DNA of 44,605 nucleotides from Neobacillus thermocopriae. GTDB taxonomy: Bacteria > Bacillota > Bacilli > Bacillales > Cytobacillaceae. This document shows, piece after piece, positions 17,330 to 26,364 of the stretch (the first letter of the stretch is position 1; every line of letters starts with the position of its first letter). Made by a program: the position numbers and the translations under genes. The notes beneath the pieces were generated by a model. That model saw only the letters and a program-made list of their open reading frames with translations. It ran no database searches and was not told the origin of the DNA. The DNA is taken from contig NZ_JAAIUV010000027.1 in assembly GCF_010975035.1 (NCBI RefSeq), positions 1-44,605 of the forward strand, given 5' to 3'.

Positions 17330-18115
17330 ATGAAACAAAAAAAATTTTTGGGGATTTTCATTTGCATCCTTTTTACCGTTATGACTTTTCTTTTTACAAG
17401 AGGTTTTTATTCACAGTTTTTTATCTTGCTTATGTCCTCTTTCCTATCGATTCCATTTCTGAATGAAGAAAAAAGAATCGTTATATGGATGATGATTTCA
17501 TTTTTTCTTGGGAATTTAGCAGTGGGTTATATTTCCCGTTTCCTCGAAACCTTTCGCATTTCCCCGATGATGTTAGTCATTGCTGACCAATTGCTTTTGT
17601 TTTTACCGCTATTCATGGTTATATATGTTTTAAAACAATTTCATTATAAAATGAATTCCTATGGCTATAAACGAACATTAAAGAAAAGAGAACAGTCTTC
17701 CTTACTTGTCAATCGACTCATTCTAGCTTGTTTATTGTTTATTACTTTGTTATTCATTTTGTATATTCCACATATAACAACAAAAATATCGACGGTATGG
17801 TGTACATTTATCATCACAATTCTTGTCTCCATTCTTTATGCGTTTGTGCAAGAAGTTTTATGGAGGGGCATTTTTCTTTCGATTTTTATTCAACTAACCA
17901 ATAAACTTACTGGTGTGATAGTAGCAAGTATTGTTTTTGCGATCAATACAACTATGTTTGGCACTTCAATGAAAATGACTTTCTTCTTTGTGTTTTTAGG
18001 ATTTCTTTTTAGTATTGTAACCATGAAAACAAGAAACATTTTCCCTTCCATGATTCTACATGCACTGATTGTTTTTCTTTTATTTATTCATGCAAATATA
18101 ATTCTTCCTCAATAA
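17330..18115 (+). CDS. CPBP-family intramembrane protein
   Basis: 261-aa polytopic membrane protein with about seven hydrophobic segments. The CPBP (Abi/CAAX-like) region is at the C-terminus: FVQEVLWRGIFLSIF has the ExxxR part, then a second helix pair and LHALIVFLLF with the expected His. The usual EExxxR is QExxxR here, so one catalytic glutamate is replaced; activity is uncertain. ATG 17330 is preferred because GGAGAG lies 10 bases upstream. Single gene between plsY and convergent yneP. Confidence 0.72.
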   Translation: MKQKKFLGIFICILFTVMTFLFTRGFYSQFFILLMSSFLSIPFLNEEKRIVIWMMISFFLGNLAVGYISRFLETFRISPMMLVIADQLLLFLPLFMVIYVLKQFHYKMNSYGYKRTLKKREQSSLLVNRLILACLLFITLLFILYIPHITTKISTVWCTFIITILVSILYAFVQEVLWRGIFLSIFIQLTNKLTGVIVASIVFAINTTMFGTSMKMTFFFVFLGFLFSIVTMKTRNIFPSMILHALIVFLLFIHANIILPQ

Positions 18116-18120
18116 AATCA

Positions 18121-18152
18121 AAGGCACACTTGAAAAGGATCAAGTGTGCCTT
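18121..18152. terminator. Shared terminator between convergent genes
   Basis: AAGGCACACTTGA, loop of six, TCAAGTGTGCCTT. It overlaps the last bases of yneP. Confidence 0.8.
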
Positions 18153-18579
18153 ATTTCATCTTCACTTCCTCATACTTCGTAAACCATTCTGGAAAAGCCT
18201 TTTTGAAGGAAGTTGGCTTGAACGAGTCTTTTTTTACTATAATATGAGTGGATGTCCCTTCCGCACATACTTCCTCATTCCCGTTTATTATCTTATAACC
18301 GTATATCGTCTTAATACCATCGTTATATTGAACCCAAGTCTTTACAAATGCTTGATCACCATATCGTAAAGGTTTTTTATATGTAATTTGAATATCGTAA
18401 ACTGGTGCATAGTATCCCGCTTCTTCCATTGCTACATAGCTATATCCTAAATCTTCTATAAGTCCTGTCCGTCCCAGCTCAAAAAATTTCAAGTAATTGG
18501 CGTGATAAATAACACCCATCATATCGGTATCAGCATAATAAAGATGTATTTCCCTTGTAGATACAAAACAATTTTCCAC
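18151..18579 (-). CDS. yneP: Hotdog-fold acyl-CoA thioesterase (YneP/YbgC-like)
   Basis: 142-aa 4-hydroxybenzoyl-CoA-type thioesterase. The family motif YADTDMMGVIYHANYLKFFE is at residues 15-34, including the catalytic Asp. GTG 18579 has GGAGAGG eight bases upstream. It follows the AAA ATPase gene by 17 bases and is probably co-transcribed with it. B. subtilis yneP lies in the same region next to tlp; here the AAA gene stands between them. Confidence 0.85.
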   Translation of the reverse strand: MENCFVSTREIHLYYADTDMMGVIYHANYLKFFELGRTGLIEDLGYSYVAMEEAGYYAPVYDIQITYKKPLRYGDQAFVKTWVQYNDGIKTIYGYKIINGNEEVCAEGTSTHIIVKKDSFKPTSFKKAFPEWFTKYEEVKMK

Positions 18580-18596
18580 TTGTAATGCCTCTCCTT

Positions 18597-20912
18597 CTAC
18601 GTTATTTTCTCTTTATTTTCTATAACTGCCTTTACATCTCCTGCTTCCAACCATTTCGATTTCTCAAATAGAAAATGGTTTTCCTCATCATTCATTAATC
18701 TTGCTGACTGGACTTGAATGATCTCATCCACTAGATTAACAGCCAATCGACCATTTCCTTTAAATTGTTCCCTACTTAATGTTTGGAGCAGATATTCCTT
18801 TGCCTCGTCCGTAAATTGATATTGATACTTATTTGCATATGATAACATAATTTCCAATATTTGTTCAGGTGTGTAATCAGGAAAATAATAGAACTTTTTA
18901 AACCTTGAACGAAGACCAGGATTACTCTCAAGCAACTCATTCATTTCCCCCGGATATCCAGCAAGAATAACGACAAGATTTTCATTGTGCTTAGTCATTT
19001 CATCTACAAGTGTGTCAATAACTTCTTTCCCAAAATCACCCGCTGAATGACTTAATAAGGAATAGGCTTCATCAATAAATAAAACGCCCCCCAAAGCTTC
19101 TCTAATCTTTTTCTTCGTTTTTCCTGCTGTTTGACCGACATACCCAGCAACGAAATCTGCTCTACTGGTAACAACTAAATGACCTCTTTTTAATAACCCG
19201 CATTCCTTTAATAATTCAGCGTAAATTTTGGCTACGGTCGTTTTTCCAGTTCCAGGATTTCCAGTAAAGACGGAATGCAGTTGTATAGGAACGGTTGGAA
19301 GACCATTGTTTCTTCTAAACTGCTGCATTTTTACAAACGAGATTAAAGTTTTTATTTCCTTTTTCAATTGATTAAGACCAATTAATTGGTTGAGCTTTTC
19401 AGAAGGTGAACCATCTTTTTGTACTAGATCCACAGAAAAGTCCTCTTTTTTTAAGAACATAAACTCAATGAGATTTTTCTCATTCTCTTGTCGGGATCCT
19501 TTTTTAAAAATGGCTTCAAGTACAATATTTCGGACAGTTCTCGCATTCCCAAATGTATTATCTACTTGTTCTTGCTCCAGTCGGTGGCTTATTTCGGTTT
19601 TGGCTTCTTCAGTTAAAAAATAATCATTTTCTGCTGCTGTTTTTTCAGCGATCTGAATTAATTCCTCATTCGAATAATTGGGTAATTGAATCATATTCGA
19701 CACAGGAAATCTGCTACGTAACCCCGGGTTAGCATCTAAAAAATTACGCATTTCCTCGGGATAGCCCGCTAAAATGACAGCAAACTTTCCACCAAACTCA
19801 TCAGAAGTCATTAAGGATACGAGTGTATCAATCGCTACTTGTCCATAATCATTACCGGACTGGCCTTCCCGTTTTAAACTATATGCTTCATCAATAAAAA
19901 GCACCCCACCAATTGATCGTTCCACAATGGACCGAACATTTTCTTCTGTCTGTCCGACATAGGAACCGATCAGTTGTGTACGGTTTGTCTCAATTACTTC
20001 TTCGCGCGGAAGTACACCTAATTCATGATATATTTTTGCTAGAAGTCGGGCGATCGTCGTTTTTCCTGTTCCAGGATTTCCGGTAATCACCATATTGAGA
20101 CTTAATTCATCTTTAATTGTAAACCCAAGTTCTTTCCGTTGTTTTTGATATTTTAAAAATCGATAAAAATCATTAACACGTTTTTTTACTGTTTCCATCC
20201 CAATTAATTCATTTAATTGATCGAGGGCATGTTCTTCCACGTGTGTTTCATCATCATATTGCGTAAATAACTCCTGCCAATTTCTTTTTAAATTCTCTAC
20301 ATTGGCAAGATGCTGTTTTAAATCCTCATAATAGGTGGAAGTATGAAAAACACCAATAATGGATTGTTCATATTCTTTCGCTGCCTTTAAAAGATAGGAA
20401 ACTTCTTGAACGGCTTCTGTTAGCTGTTCTAAAAGCTGCTTGTAAATATGGGATAGTTCTTTATTTAACTGGGAAGGTGAAAGGTTAAACTTAGATTGAA
20501 ATTCATCAAGTTTTTCTTCTGCCTCTAATAAAAAGCTTTCACATACCTCTATATATTGTTCAGCTATTTTCTTTTTGGCGGTCCGGTTGTCTGTTTCTCT
20601 AATCGCTGGGAAAGTTAACACTGAAAACAGATCCTTTAACTTTATCCAATCGAATTGCATCAAACATTCCTTGGCTGTTTGATTATTAGGATACAGCTGA
20701 AGTGCTTTTTTCAAAAAAGTATAGGCTAACTGATCTTGCTTTTTCTTTTGCATTCTTGATTGAGCCATGATGGTTAACATCTTTGATGAAAAAATGGGAT
20801 TTGTTTCCTTACTTAAAGCCGTGATCAATTCACCTTGATTTAAAATTTCTCCTTTTTCCTTCACTTCTTTCTCCCATAGTTGAATTTGCCTTGATAAAAA
20901 TTCATTATTCAT
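18597..20912 (-). CDS. Tandem AAA+ ATPase of CbxX/CfqX (SpoVK-like) family
   Basis: 771 aa: an N-terminal helical region with a TPR-like segment (about 60-90), then two AAA+ modules. Module 1: GNPGTGKTTIARLLAKIYHE (about 275) and GGVLFIDEAYSLKREG; module 2: GNPGTGKTTVAKIYAELLKE (about 555) and GGVLFIDEAYSLLSHS. Both Walker A and B motifs and the Arg-finger region GLRSRF are intact. B. subtilis SpoVK has one such module in 322 aa, so this is a longer relative. The protein partner is unknown; a sporulation role is suggested only by neighbours tlp and sspN. ATG start 20912 has a weak ribosome binding site. Confidence 0.85.
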   Translation of the reverse strand: MNNEFLSRQIQLWEKEVKEKGEILNQGELITALSKETNPIFSSKMLTIMAQSRMQKKKQDQLAYTFLKKALQLYPNNQTAKECLMQFDWIKLKDLFSVLTFPAIRETDNRTAKKKIAEQYIEVCESFLLEAEEKLDEFQSKFNLSPSQLNKELSHIYKQLLEQLTEAVQEVSYLLKAAKEYEQSIIGVFHTSTYYEDLKQHLANVENLKRNWQELFTQYDDETHVEEHALDQLNELIGMETVKKRVNDFYRFLKYQKQRKELGFTIKDELSLNMVITGNPGTGKTTIARLLAKIYHELGVLPREEVIETNRTQLIGSYVGQTEENVRSIVERSIGGVLFIDEAYSLKREGQSGNDYGQVAIDTLVSLMTSDEFGGKFAVILAGYPEEMRNFLDANPGLRSRFPVSNMIQLPNYSNEELIQIAEKTAAENDYFLTEEAKTEISHRLEQEQVDNTFGNARTVRNIVLEAIFKKGSRQENEKNLIEFMFLKKEDFSVDLVQKDGSPSEKLNQLIGLNQLKKEIKTLISFVKMQQFRRNNGLPTVPIQLHSVFTGNPGTGKTTVAKIYAELLKECGLLKRGHLVVTSRADFVAGYVGQTAGKTKKKIREALGGVLFIDEAYSLLSHSAGDFGKEVIDTLVDEMTKHNENLVVILAGYPGEMNELLESNPGLRSRFKKFYYFPDYTPEQILEIMLSYANKYQYQFTDEAKEYLLQTLSREQFKGNGRLAVNLVDEIIQVQSARLMNDEENHFLFEKSKWLEAGDVKAVIENKEKIT

Positions 20913-21003
20913 ATAATCACATCTTTATTAAAATTTCCTTCCTATTCTACCATAATAATGAGTCATTCAAGAAATAAGAGGCATTTCCTTCATACAAGGT
21001 GAT

Positions 21004-21036
21004 AAAAAAGGACCCGTCCATGTTGAACGGATCCTT
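21004..21036 (-). terminator. Terminator of tlp
   Basis: Minus strand: AAGGATCCGT ... ACGGGTCCTT followed by TTTTATC. Confidence 0.8.
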
Positions 21037-21043
21037 GAAGATT

Positions 21044-21274
21044 TTATTCTTCTGTTCGATGTGCTTCATCCTTAATTTCAGCACGGAATGATTCGATGCT
21101 TTCACGTCTACGTTGATTTTTTGCTTTGATTTGTTGACGCTGTTCTTCACTATCTGTAAAAGCTAAAGATTCTTCAGCCGCTTCCATATTCTGAATGGTA
21201 TTGGTTATCATTGATTGTAATTTTTCAACATTATCACTACGGTCATCTGGATTTGGTTTGTTGTTATAAGTCAA
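21044..21274 (-). CDS. tlp: Small acid-soluble spore protein Tlp
   Basis: 76-aa thioredoxin-like SASP, a minor spore-core protein made in the forespore. Typical sequence: NKPNPDDRSDNVEKLQSMI, NMEAAEESLAF and KNQRRRESIESFRAEI. TTG 21274 has AGGAGG eight bases upstream. In B. subtilis sspN and tlp are adjacent; here they have separate terminators. Confidence 0.95.
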   Translation of the reverse strand: MTYNNKPNPDDRSDNVEKLQSMITNTIQNMEAAEESLAFTDSEEQRQQIKAKNQRRRESIESFRAEIKDEAHRTEE

Positions 21275-21435
21275 AACAACTTCCTCCTTGTAATAGGTTT
21301 TTGGTACAAAAATAGTTTGTATCGATTTTAAAAAAATATCACAAGGAATGTCGTGTTTTTTCTAAAGTAATGTTCCAGTATTTTGTGCAAATGAATGACA
21401 AATATCATTAGGTAACAAGGCGCACTTATAAAATG

Positions 21436-21467
21436 AAAAAGCCCCGGTAAATCCTTGTCCCCGGGGC
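21436..21467 (-). terminator. Terminator of sspN
   Basis: GC-rich stem GCCCCGG / CCGGGGC followed on the minus strand by TTTTTC. Confidence 0.85.
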
Positions 21468-21478
21468 ATTGTATATCA

Positions 21479-21619
21479 TTATTCTCCTTTTGTTTGTATT
21501 ACCTGTACATGTTCTCCAGAGTTATCTTGCATTTTCTTTCCTTTATTTCCACCAAAACCTCTTGGTTGTGTGCCAATATGATTTGGTTGAAAGCGTTTTG
21601 TTTGATATCCTTTTCCCAT
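21479..21619 (-). CDS. sspN: Small acid-soluble spore protein N
   Basis: 46-aa gene. The protein begins MGKGYQTKRFQPNHIGTQPR and ends MQDNSGEHVQVIQTKGE, which matches the SspN family through most of its length (B. subtilis SspN also has PNHLGTKPR, GGNKGK and VIQTKGE). ATG 21619 follows a GGGGGG stretch eight bases away. Expected to be forespore specific and minor in abundance. Confidence 0.95.
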   Translation of the reverse strand: MGKGYQTKRFQPNHIGTQPRGFGGNKGKKMQDNSGEHVQVIQTKGE

Positions 21620-21685
21620 TTTGTTCCCCCCTTACAAAACATTTTGTCCAATTTAGCGAGGAAACATAAATGGTAAACTTTTGTC

Positions 21686-21817
21686 CTATTCTGCTTTTCC
21701 TAATCGTCTTTCTTCAAGACGTTGTTCTATTTTTTCCATTGCAGCTTGATCCTTTAATAATTGTAATTTATTTTCGGATACAAGTTCTGCAAATGATCGT
21801 TTTCTTGGTCTTCTCAT
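21686..21817 (-). CDS. FbpB-family small basic protein
   Basis: 43-aa basic protein: MRRPRKRSFAELVSENKLQL, then KDQAAMEKIEQRLEERR. The FbpB family has this RR..SFxELVxENKxQLLKD pattern. B. subtilis FbpB works with the FsrA small RNA in iron sparing; whether this one is iron regulated cannot be told, as no clear Fur box was seen upstream. ATG 21817 has AAGGTG ten bases upstream; a longer frame exists but has no such site. Confidence 0.75.
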   Translation of the reverse strand: MRRPRKRSFAELVSENKLQLLKDQAAMEKIEQRLEERRLGKAE

Positions 21818-21933
21818 GTAAAAATCACCTTCCTTATTTACTATTGTATCAGTTATTATGTCCGACAACGCTTTTAATTATTACAACTTTTCGAAAATTT
21901 AAAAGAAAAATACAGAAGTGTGATGGTGAAAAT

Positions 21934-21965
21934 AAAAAAACGCTGGTTAATCCAACGTTTTTTTA
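21934..21965 (-). terminator. Terminator of yneN
   Basis: AAAACG-TGG pairs with CCA-CGTTTT with one mismatch, with A/T runs on both sides. Confidence 0.7.
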
Positions 21966-21969
21966 TTGC

Positions 21970-22506
21970 TTATTTTAGTTTTTCGGTTAATTCTTTCATT
22001 TCATCAAACTCCATTGAACCTAAAGAAACGTGCCGAATTATCCCTTTGCTGTCAATAAAATAAGTTGTTGGGATAGATAAAATTTGATACTTTTCATTTA
22101 CTGTATCATCGGTATCCAATAAAATCGGAAACGTAAGTTTATTTTCATTGACAAACCCCTGGACATCCAAATGAGGGTCAATGTTCACAGCTAGAATCAA
22201 TAAATCTTCCCCAGCTTCTTTATGCAACTTTTCCATAGCAGGCATTTCTTCTTTACAAGGTGGACACCATGTTGCCCAGAAGTTTAACATGACCTTTTTC
22301 CCTTTTAAATCGGAAAGCTTAACTGAATCTCCTGATAGAGTTTTCAGTTCGAAATCAGGTGCTTTAGCACCAACAGACAACCCTTCCTTAGTGGCGGATG
22401 TCGTATTGGTGGATTCAGGAACATCTGAATTTTTGTTTACCGCTTGTACAATAGCTACAGTTAATAATGAAATGAGTACAACTGCGGCCAGTACTTTTTT
22501 TATCAA
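21970..22506 (-). CDS. yneN: Membrane-anchored thioredoxin-like protein (YneN/TlpA/ResA type)
   Basis: 178 aa with an N-terminal signal anchor (3-23), a Ser/Thr linker, and a TlpA-like thioredoxin fold (45-178). Active site WATWCPPCKEE with Cys81 and Cys84, and cis-Pro in LSIPTTYFID. It faces the outside of the membrane and would reduce or isomerise disulfides, as ResA does for cytochrome c or StoA in spore cortex formation. TTG start after GGGAGGG. B. subtilis yneN lies in the same place between citB and sspN. Confidence 0.88.
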   Translation of the reverse strand: MIKKVLAAVVLISLLTVAIVQAVNKNSDVPESTNTTSATKEGLSVGAKAPDFELKTLSGDSVKLSDLKGKKVMLNFWATWCPPCKEEMPAMEKLHKEAGEDLLILAVNIDPHLDVQGFVNENKLTFPILLDTDDTVNEKYQILSIPTTYFIDSKGIIRHVSLGSMEFDEMKELTEKLK

Positions 22507-22624
22507 CTTATATCCCTCCCTTACTATAGGGCTGATAATATGATTTTATACTAAAAAATATGGTGAAACAAAACATGTATGTGCCAAATTTGTGTCAATT
22601 AAATCTGATGATGCTTGATTACAA

Positions 22625-23422
22625 CTACTTTAGTAATTCTTTTAATTCATTTAATATATTTTTTGTTACTTTTTCAGCAATTCTATTTACATCATGTTCC
22701 GATAATTCACCAATAGGGGATGGAGTTACTTTCATCGCATGAATTCCATCAGGAGTTTGGACTCCTAATGGGGAGTACCCTTTTATACCCATTTTCGTTT
22801 TCATTTCAATAAGTTTTTGTACATGCCTATTCGATAACTCCCTGTCTCCATTCAATTGTTTGGCAATCCAATTAATCTTCGCGGTAAATTCTAAAGATTC
22901 CATTAAGTAATAAGCATGGTCTAAATCCTTCCCCCATGTTAACGCACCATGGTTTTCCAAAAGCACTCCTTGATGGTTATGAACATATTTACTAATGGCT
23001 TCAGGAATCTCATTTGTAGAAGGAGTTCCATATTCCGCGATAGGAATCGTGCCAAGGTAAACGACTGATTCTGGCATAATAGCTTGATCTAATGGCATAC
23101 CAGCAATAGCAAATGCCGTTGCATATGGGGGATGGACATGAACAATTCCCTGAATATCCGGTCGCTCCTTGTAAACACAAAGATGCATTTTCATTTCTGA
23201 TGTAGGTCGAAGTTCCCCTTCAAGAACATTTCCCTGCCCATCTACTTTTACAATCATCTCCGGTGTCAATGAACCTTTGCTAACACCTGTAGGAGTAATA
23301 AGAAATTCATCCATACCTAGCCGTATCGAAAGGTTCCCATCATTTGCCGCAACAAAACCTTTTTCATATACTTTTTTGCCAATTTCACAAATATGTTGTC
23401 TATATTTTAGATCTGAAATCAT
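22625..23422 (-). CDS. Class II aldolase (5-deoxypentulose-1-phosphate aldolase candidate)
   Basis: 265-aa zinc aldolase of the fuculose-phosphate/MtnB superfamily. Glu76 (TSEMKMH), the HVH zinc pair His95/His97 and His158 in ENHGALTWG are all present, as is the early NDGNLSIR phosphate loop. It follows the MtnA-type isomerase by 20 bases. In the 5-deoxyribose salvage operon (drdAIK) and the MTA/DHAP shunt, such an aldolase splits 5-deoxyribulose- or methylthioribulose-1-phosphate into DHAP and an aldehyde. The pairing supports that role, but MtnB dehydratase or L-fuculose-P aldolase cannot be excluded by sequence alone. The tail at 220-265 is longer than in FucA. Confidence 0.75.
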   Translation of the reverse strand: MISDLKYRQHICEIGKKVYEKGFVAANDGNLSIRLGMDEFLITPTGVSKGSLTPEMIVKVDGQGNVLEGELRPTSEMKMHLCVYKERPDIQGIVHVHPPYATAFAIAGMPLDQAIMPESVVYLGTIPIAEYGTPSTNEIPEAISKYVHNHQGVLLENHGALTWGKDLDHAYYLMESLEFTAKINWIAKQLNGDRELSNRHVQKLIEMKTKMGIKGYSPLGVQTPDGIHAMKVTPSPIGELSEHDVNRIAEKVTKNILNELKELLK

Positions 23423-23442
23423 CGTAACTCCTGCTTTCCATT

Positions 23443-24492
23443 TTATCCTTGAAAAAGTTTTGGTAGCTCCACTTGATAATTTCCTTTAATGATCCCTTTC
23501 TCTGTAATTATGGCCGTTACGAGTTCATGTGGCGTGACATCAAATGCCGGATTAAATACCTTCACACCTTCAGGAGCCGTTCGTTTTCCAAATCCTTCAG
23601 TAATTTCTGAAGCATCTCTTTCCTCGATCGGAATGTCGTCACCTGATTTTGTATCCAAATCAATCGTTGAAAGTGGAGCTGCAACATAAAAAGGAATATT
23701 ATGTGCCTTAGCTAAAAGAGCTACACCATATGTACCAATTTTATTGGCAACATCCCCATTTGCTGCTACTCGGTCACATCCAACAATTACTGCTTGTATC
23801 CAACCTTTTTTCATGACCATGGCTGCCATACTGTCCGTAATAAGCGTCACGTCAATACCTGCCTGCATAAGCTCCCAAGTAGTTAACCTGGCACCCTGTA
23901 ATAATGGACGAGTTTCATCTGCAAAAACTTTGATATTCCAACCTTTTTCTTTTGCCAAATAAAGCGGAGCAAGTGCTGTGCCATATTTTGCAGTAGCGAT
24001 TCCTCCTGCATTACAATGGGTTAGGATACCCATACCGTCTTTTAGAAGAGAAAGGGCGTGTGTGCCAATAGAACGACAAACCTCTTCATCCTCCTGGCGA
24101 ATAAGGTGGGCTTCTTCTTCAAGTGCTTCTTTAATTTTTGCTACCGGCTGATTTTTTTCCTTTTTTGCCCGTTCGTCCATTCTTTTTAATGCCCAAAACA
24201 AATTGACTGCAGTAGGACGTGATGTAGCCAAATAATCTGCTTGTTTTTTAAATTCTATGTAAAAATCATCAAATGAATTCTCAGGAGCATTTTTTATGCC
24301 TAATAGTAATCCATAAGCCGCTGCAATCCCAATGGCTGGAGCACCGCGTACCTTTAATTGTTTAATCGCATCCCAAGCATCTTCAATTGTAGTAATTTCA
24401 AGAAATTCTGTAACATTAGGAATTTTCGTTTGGTCAAGTATTTTCAAAATACCGTTTTGAAAAAAAACAGATTGTAAAAATGCAGTTTCCAC
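23443..24492 (-). CDS. mtnA: MtnA-family aldose-1-phosphate isomerase
   Basis: 349-aa methylthioribose-1-phosphate isomerase family. The catalytic Cys160 ([10 protein letters not shown]) and Asp240 ([10 protein letters not shown]) fall at the same numbers as in the B. subtilis enzyme; [13 protein letters not shown] (49-61) is also present. It converts 5-methylthio- or 5-deoxyribose-1-phosphate to the ribulose form. No mtnK kinase, mtnW/X/D gene or SAM riboswitch is nearby, unlike the B. subtilis methionine-salvage locus, which favours the deoxypentose (DrdI-like) role. GTG start with GAGAGGA eight bases upstream. Confidence 0.85.
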   Translation of the reverse strand: METAFLQSVFFQNGILKILDQTKIPNVTEFLEITTIEDAWDAIKQLKVRGAPAIGIAAAYGLLLGIKNAPENSFDDFYIEFKKQADYLATSRPTAVNLFWALKRMDERAKKEKNQPVAKIKEALEEEAHLIRQEDEEVCRSIGTHALSLLKDGMGILTHCNAGGIATAKYGTALAPLYLAKEKGWNIKVFADETRPLLQGARLTTWELMQAGIDVTLITDSMAAMVMKKGWIQAVIVGCDRVAANGDVANKIGTYGVALLAKAHNIPFYVAAPLSTIDLDTKSGDDIPIEERDASEITEGFGKRTAPEGVKVFNPAFDVTPHELVTAIITEKGIIKGNYQVELPKLFQG

Positions 24493-24593
24493 CTATCTCA
24501 TCCTCTCTCGTATCTACTATCTCCAGCTTGCTTTTTATACACTGCCATAGTAATTGTAACAATATTCATTACATATGCAATACATTTTCACAC

Positions 24594-24622
24594 AAAAAGA
24601 GCAGGCATATCCTGCTCTTTTT
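24594..24622 (-). terminator. Terminator of the ABC-F gene
   Basis: AAAAAGAGCAGG, loop CATAT, CCTGCTCTTTTT. Confidence 0.9.
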
Positions 24623-24627
24623 AGTGA

Positions 24628-26331
24628 CTAACGAATGAGGTTTCTCTTTTGTTTGATTAATTCGTTAAACTGTTGATCTAATAATTGGTATTTAGGGTCG
24701 TTTTGATCAAGGGTAGATAACTCACCCAAAATAGCAGCTATTTGATTTTCTAATATCATTAATGTCTCTTGTTTATTGTCTTTCTCATGATGATTCTTAT
24801 TTAAATATTCATCAGGCTTCATTTCTAGCCTCTTTACCTGCTGTCCTTCAAAAACAATCAGCTTATCACAAAGTTTATTTAAAAAGTAATAATCATGGGA
24901 TACTAAAATGATTGTCCCAGTATACTCATTGAGTGTTTTTTCAAGCTGCTCTCTACTAGGCAAATCCATATGGTTCGTTGGTTCATCTAAAATTAATACA
25001 TCATAGTCCTTCATCAAAATATCAACAAGTTTCACCCGTGTTCGTTCACCCAAACTTAATGTCCCTATCGGTTTTGTAATATACTGTTCCTTTAAGCCGA
25101 GATTAGCTAGAATCGTTCTGGCTTTAAAAATTTGTTCCCTATCATATAACCCTAAAGCTTCTATTGGTGTTATGTCTTCTGGCAAATCAGCAACATCTTG
25201 GCTTAAATAAGCTATATTTAGTGATTGACTCTTCCATAAATCACCATTTGTGACTGGCTCCTCTTCAAGAATCATTTTTATCAAGGTAGTTTTGCCACAG
25301 CCATTTTCCCCAAGAATCCCGATACGTTCACCGTGATTGATGTAAAATTGAGAGTTTTGAAACAAAATCCTTCCGGGATAAGACTTGGATAAATTTTTTG
25401 CCTCTATGATTCGTTTTCCTCTTTTCCCGTTTGAATCAAACTCAAATTTTACTTTTGGCTCTTCTAATGGTTTTTCAACTTTCTTTTTGGAAAGCTCTTG
25501 GTGAAGTCGCTTCATTTTTGATTTTATTTGTTGGTCCCGTTTTTTAGCCTTAACTCGATGATATTCTTTATAGCCTTCCTCTTTTGTTGATCGGCTATGG
25601 GCTTTTTCCGACCATGTTTTTAATTGATGTAATTGTTCTTCAATTCTTTCAATTTGACGCTGCTGAACTTCATAATAGTGGCGCTGGGTTTCTATTTTTT
25701 TTTGTTTTTCCTTGCGATAGTCGGTATAATTTCCGTTGTAAGAATGAAGTTTTCCGTTTTCTATTTCAACTACCCTCGTTACAATCTGATCTAAAAAATG
25801 TCGGTCATGTGAAATAATTAAAACAGCCCCATCAAATTTTTTCATTTCAGAAGTTAGCCATTTGATTCCTTTATAATCTAAGTGATTGGTAGGCTCATCC
25901 AGTATTAACAGGTCGGGCTTAGATGCCCATACATTTGAAAGAGCGAGCTTTAACTTTTCTCCCCCGCTTAAATTAGACAGTCTTGATTGTTCCCATTCAT
26001 AAATCTTTTTTAAACCAAGCTCACTAGCAATTTGGAAAAAATCTTGATTATTACTGGTGGTAAACGACTCATGTATGACGTTTAGTTGATAATCAATGGA
26101 TTGTAATAGATATCCAACTTTTAAATCTTTCGCTAATTCAATTGTTCCATTGTCCGGCTGAAGTTTACCGAAAATCAAGTTGGCTAATGTGGTTTTTCCG
26201 GTGCCATTATAACCAACAAGCCCGATTCTCTCACCGTTTTTCATCTCAAATTGAATATGATCTAAAACTTTTCTTGACTGATAACTTTTTTCTAAACCTG
26301 TTATCTTTAGAATCACACGATTATTATTCAT
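24628..26331 (-). CDS. ARE-type ABC-F ribosome-protection ATPase
   Basis: 567-aa soluble protein with two ABC domains and no membrane segment. Domain 1: GYNGTGKTT, LSNLSGGEKLKLAL, LILDEPTNHLD. A long charged interdomain linker (about 190-300, with QRHYYEVQQRQIERIEEQL) is typical of antibiotic-resistance ABC-F proteins such as Vga, Lsa and VmlR, which displace drugs at the ribosomal P/E site. Domain 2: GENGCGKTT, signature LSLGERT (not LSGGE), LILDEPTNHMD. ATG 26331 has GGGAG seven bases upstream, inside the leader terminator. Drug class cannot be read from sequence. Confidence 0.85.
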   Translation of the reverse strand: MNNNRVILKITGLEKSYQSRKVLDHIQFEMKNGERIGLVGYNGTGKTTLANLIFGKLQPDNGTIELAKDLKVGYLLQSIDYQLNVIHESFTTSNNQDFFQIASELGLKKIYEWEQSRLSNLSGGEKLKLALSNVWASKPDLLILDEPTNHLDYKGIKWLTSEMKKFDGAVLIISHDRHFLDQIVTRVVEIENGKLHSYNGNYTDYRKEKQKKIETQRHYYEVQQRQIERIEEQLHQLKTWSEKAHSRSTKEEGYKEYHRVKAKKRDQQIKSKMKRLHQELSKKKVEKPLEEPKVKFEFDSNGKRGKRIIEAKNLSKSYPGRILFQNSQFYINHGERIGILGENGCGKTTLIKMILEEEPVTNGDLWKSQSLNIAYLSQDVADLPEDITPIEALGLYDREQIFKARTILANLGLKEQYITKPIGTLSLGERTRVKLVDILMKDYDVLILDEPTNHMDLPSREQLEKTLNEYTGTIILVSHDYYFLNKLCDKLIVFEGQQVKRLEMKPDEYLNKNHHEKDNKQETLMILENQIAAILGELSTLDQNDPKYQLLDQQFNELIKQKRNLIR

Positions 26332-26364
26332 AAAAAAACTCCCTTCAAATGAACCTGAAGAGAG
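26332..26364 (-). promoter_or_regulatory. Attenuator terminator hairpin containing the ABC-F ribosome binding site
   Basis: On the minus strand CTCTCTTCA pairs with TGAAGGGAG (9 bp, one wobble), loop of eight, then seven T residues directly before the ATG. The GGGAG Shine-Dalgarno is in the 3' arm. A 13-base sequence at 26476-26488 is exactly complementary to 26349-26361 and would act as antiterminator. Confidence 0.75.

Noticed and set aside
21670..21978. Plus-strand ORF of 102 codons over the FbpB-like gene
   Set aside because: It is antisense to the FbpB-like gene and the yneN terminator and has no ribosome binding site.
24493..24593. SAM (S-box) riboswitch upstream of mtnA
   Set aside because: The 100-base gap lacks the S-box core; it is AT-rich with no such fold.
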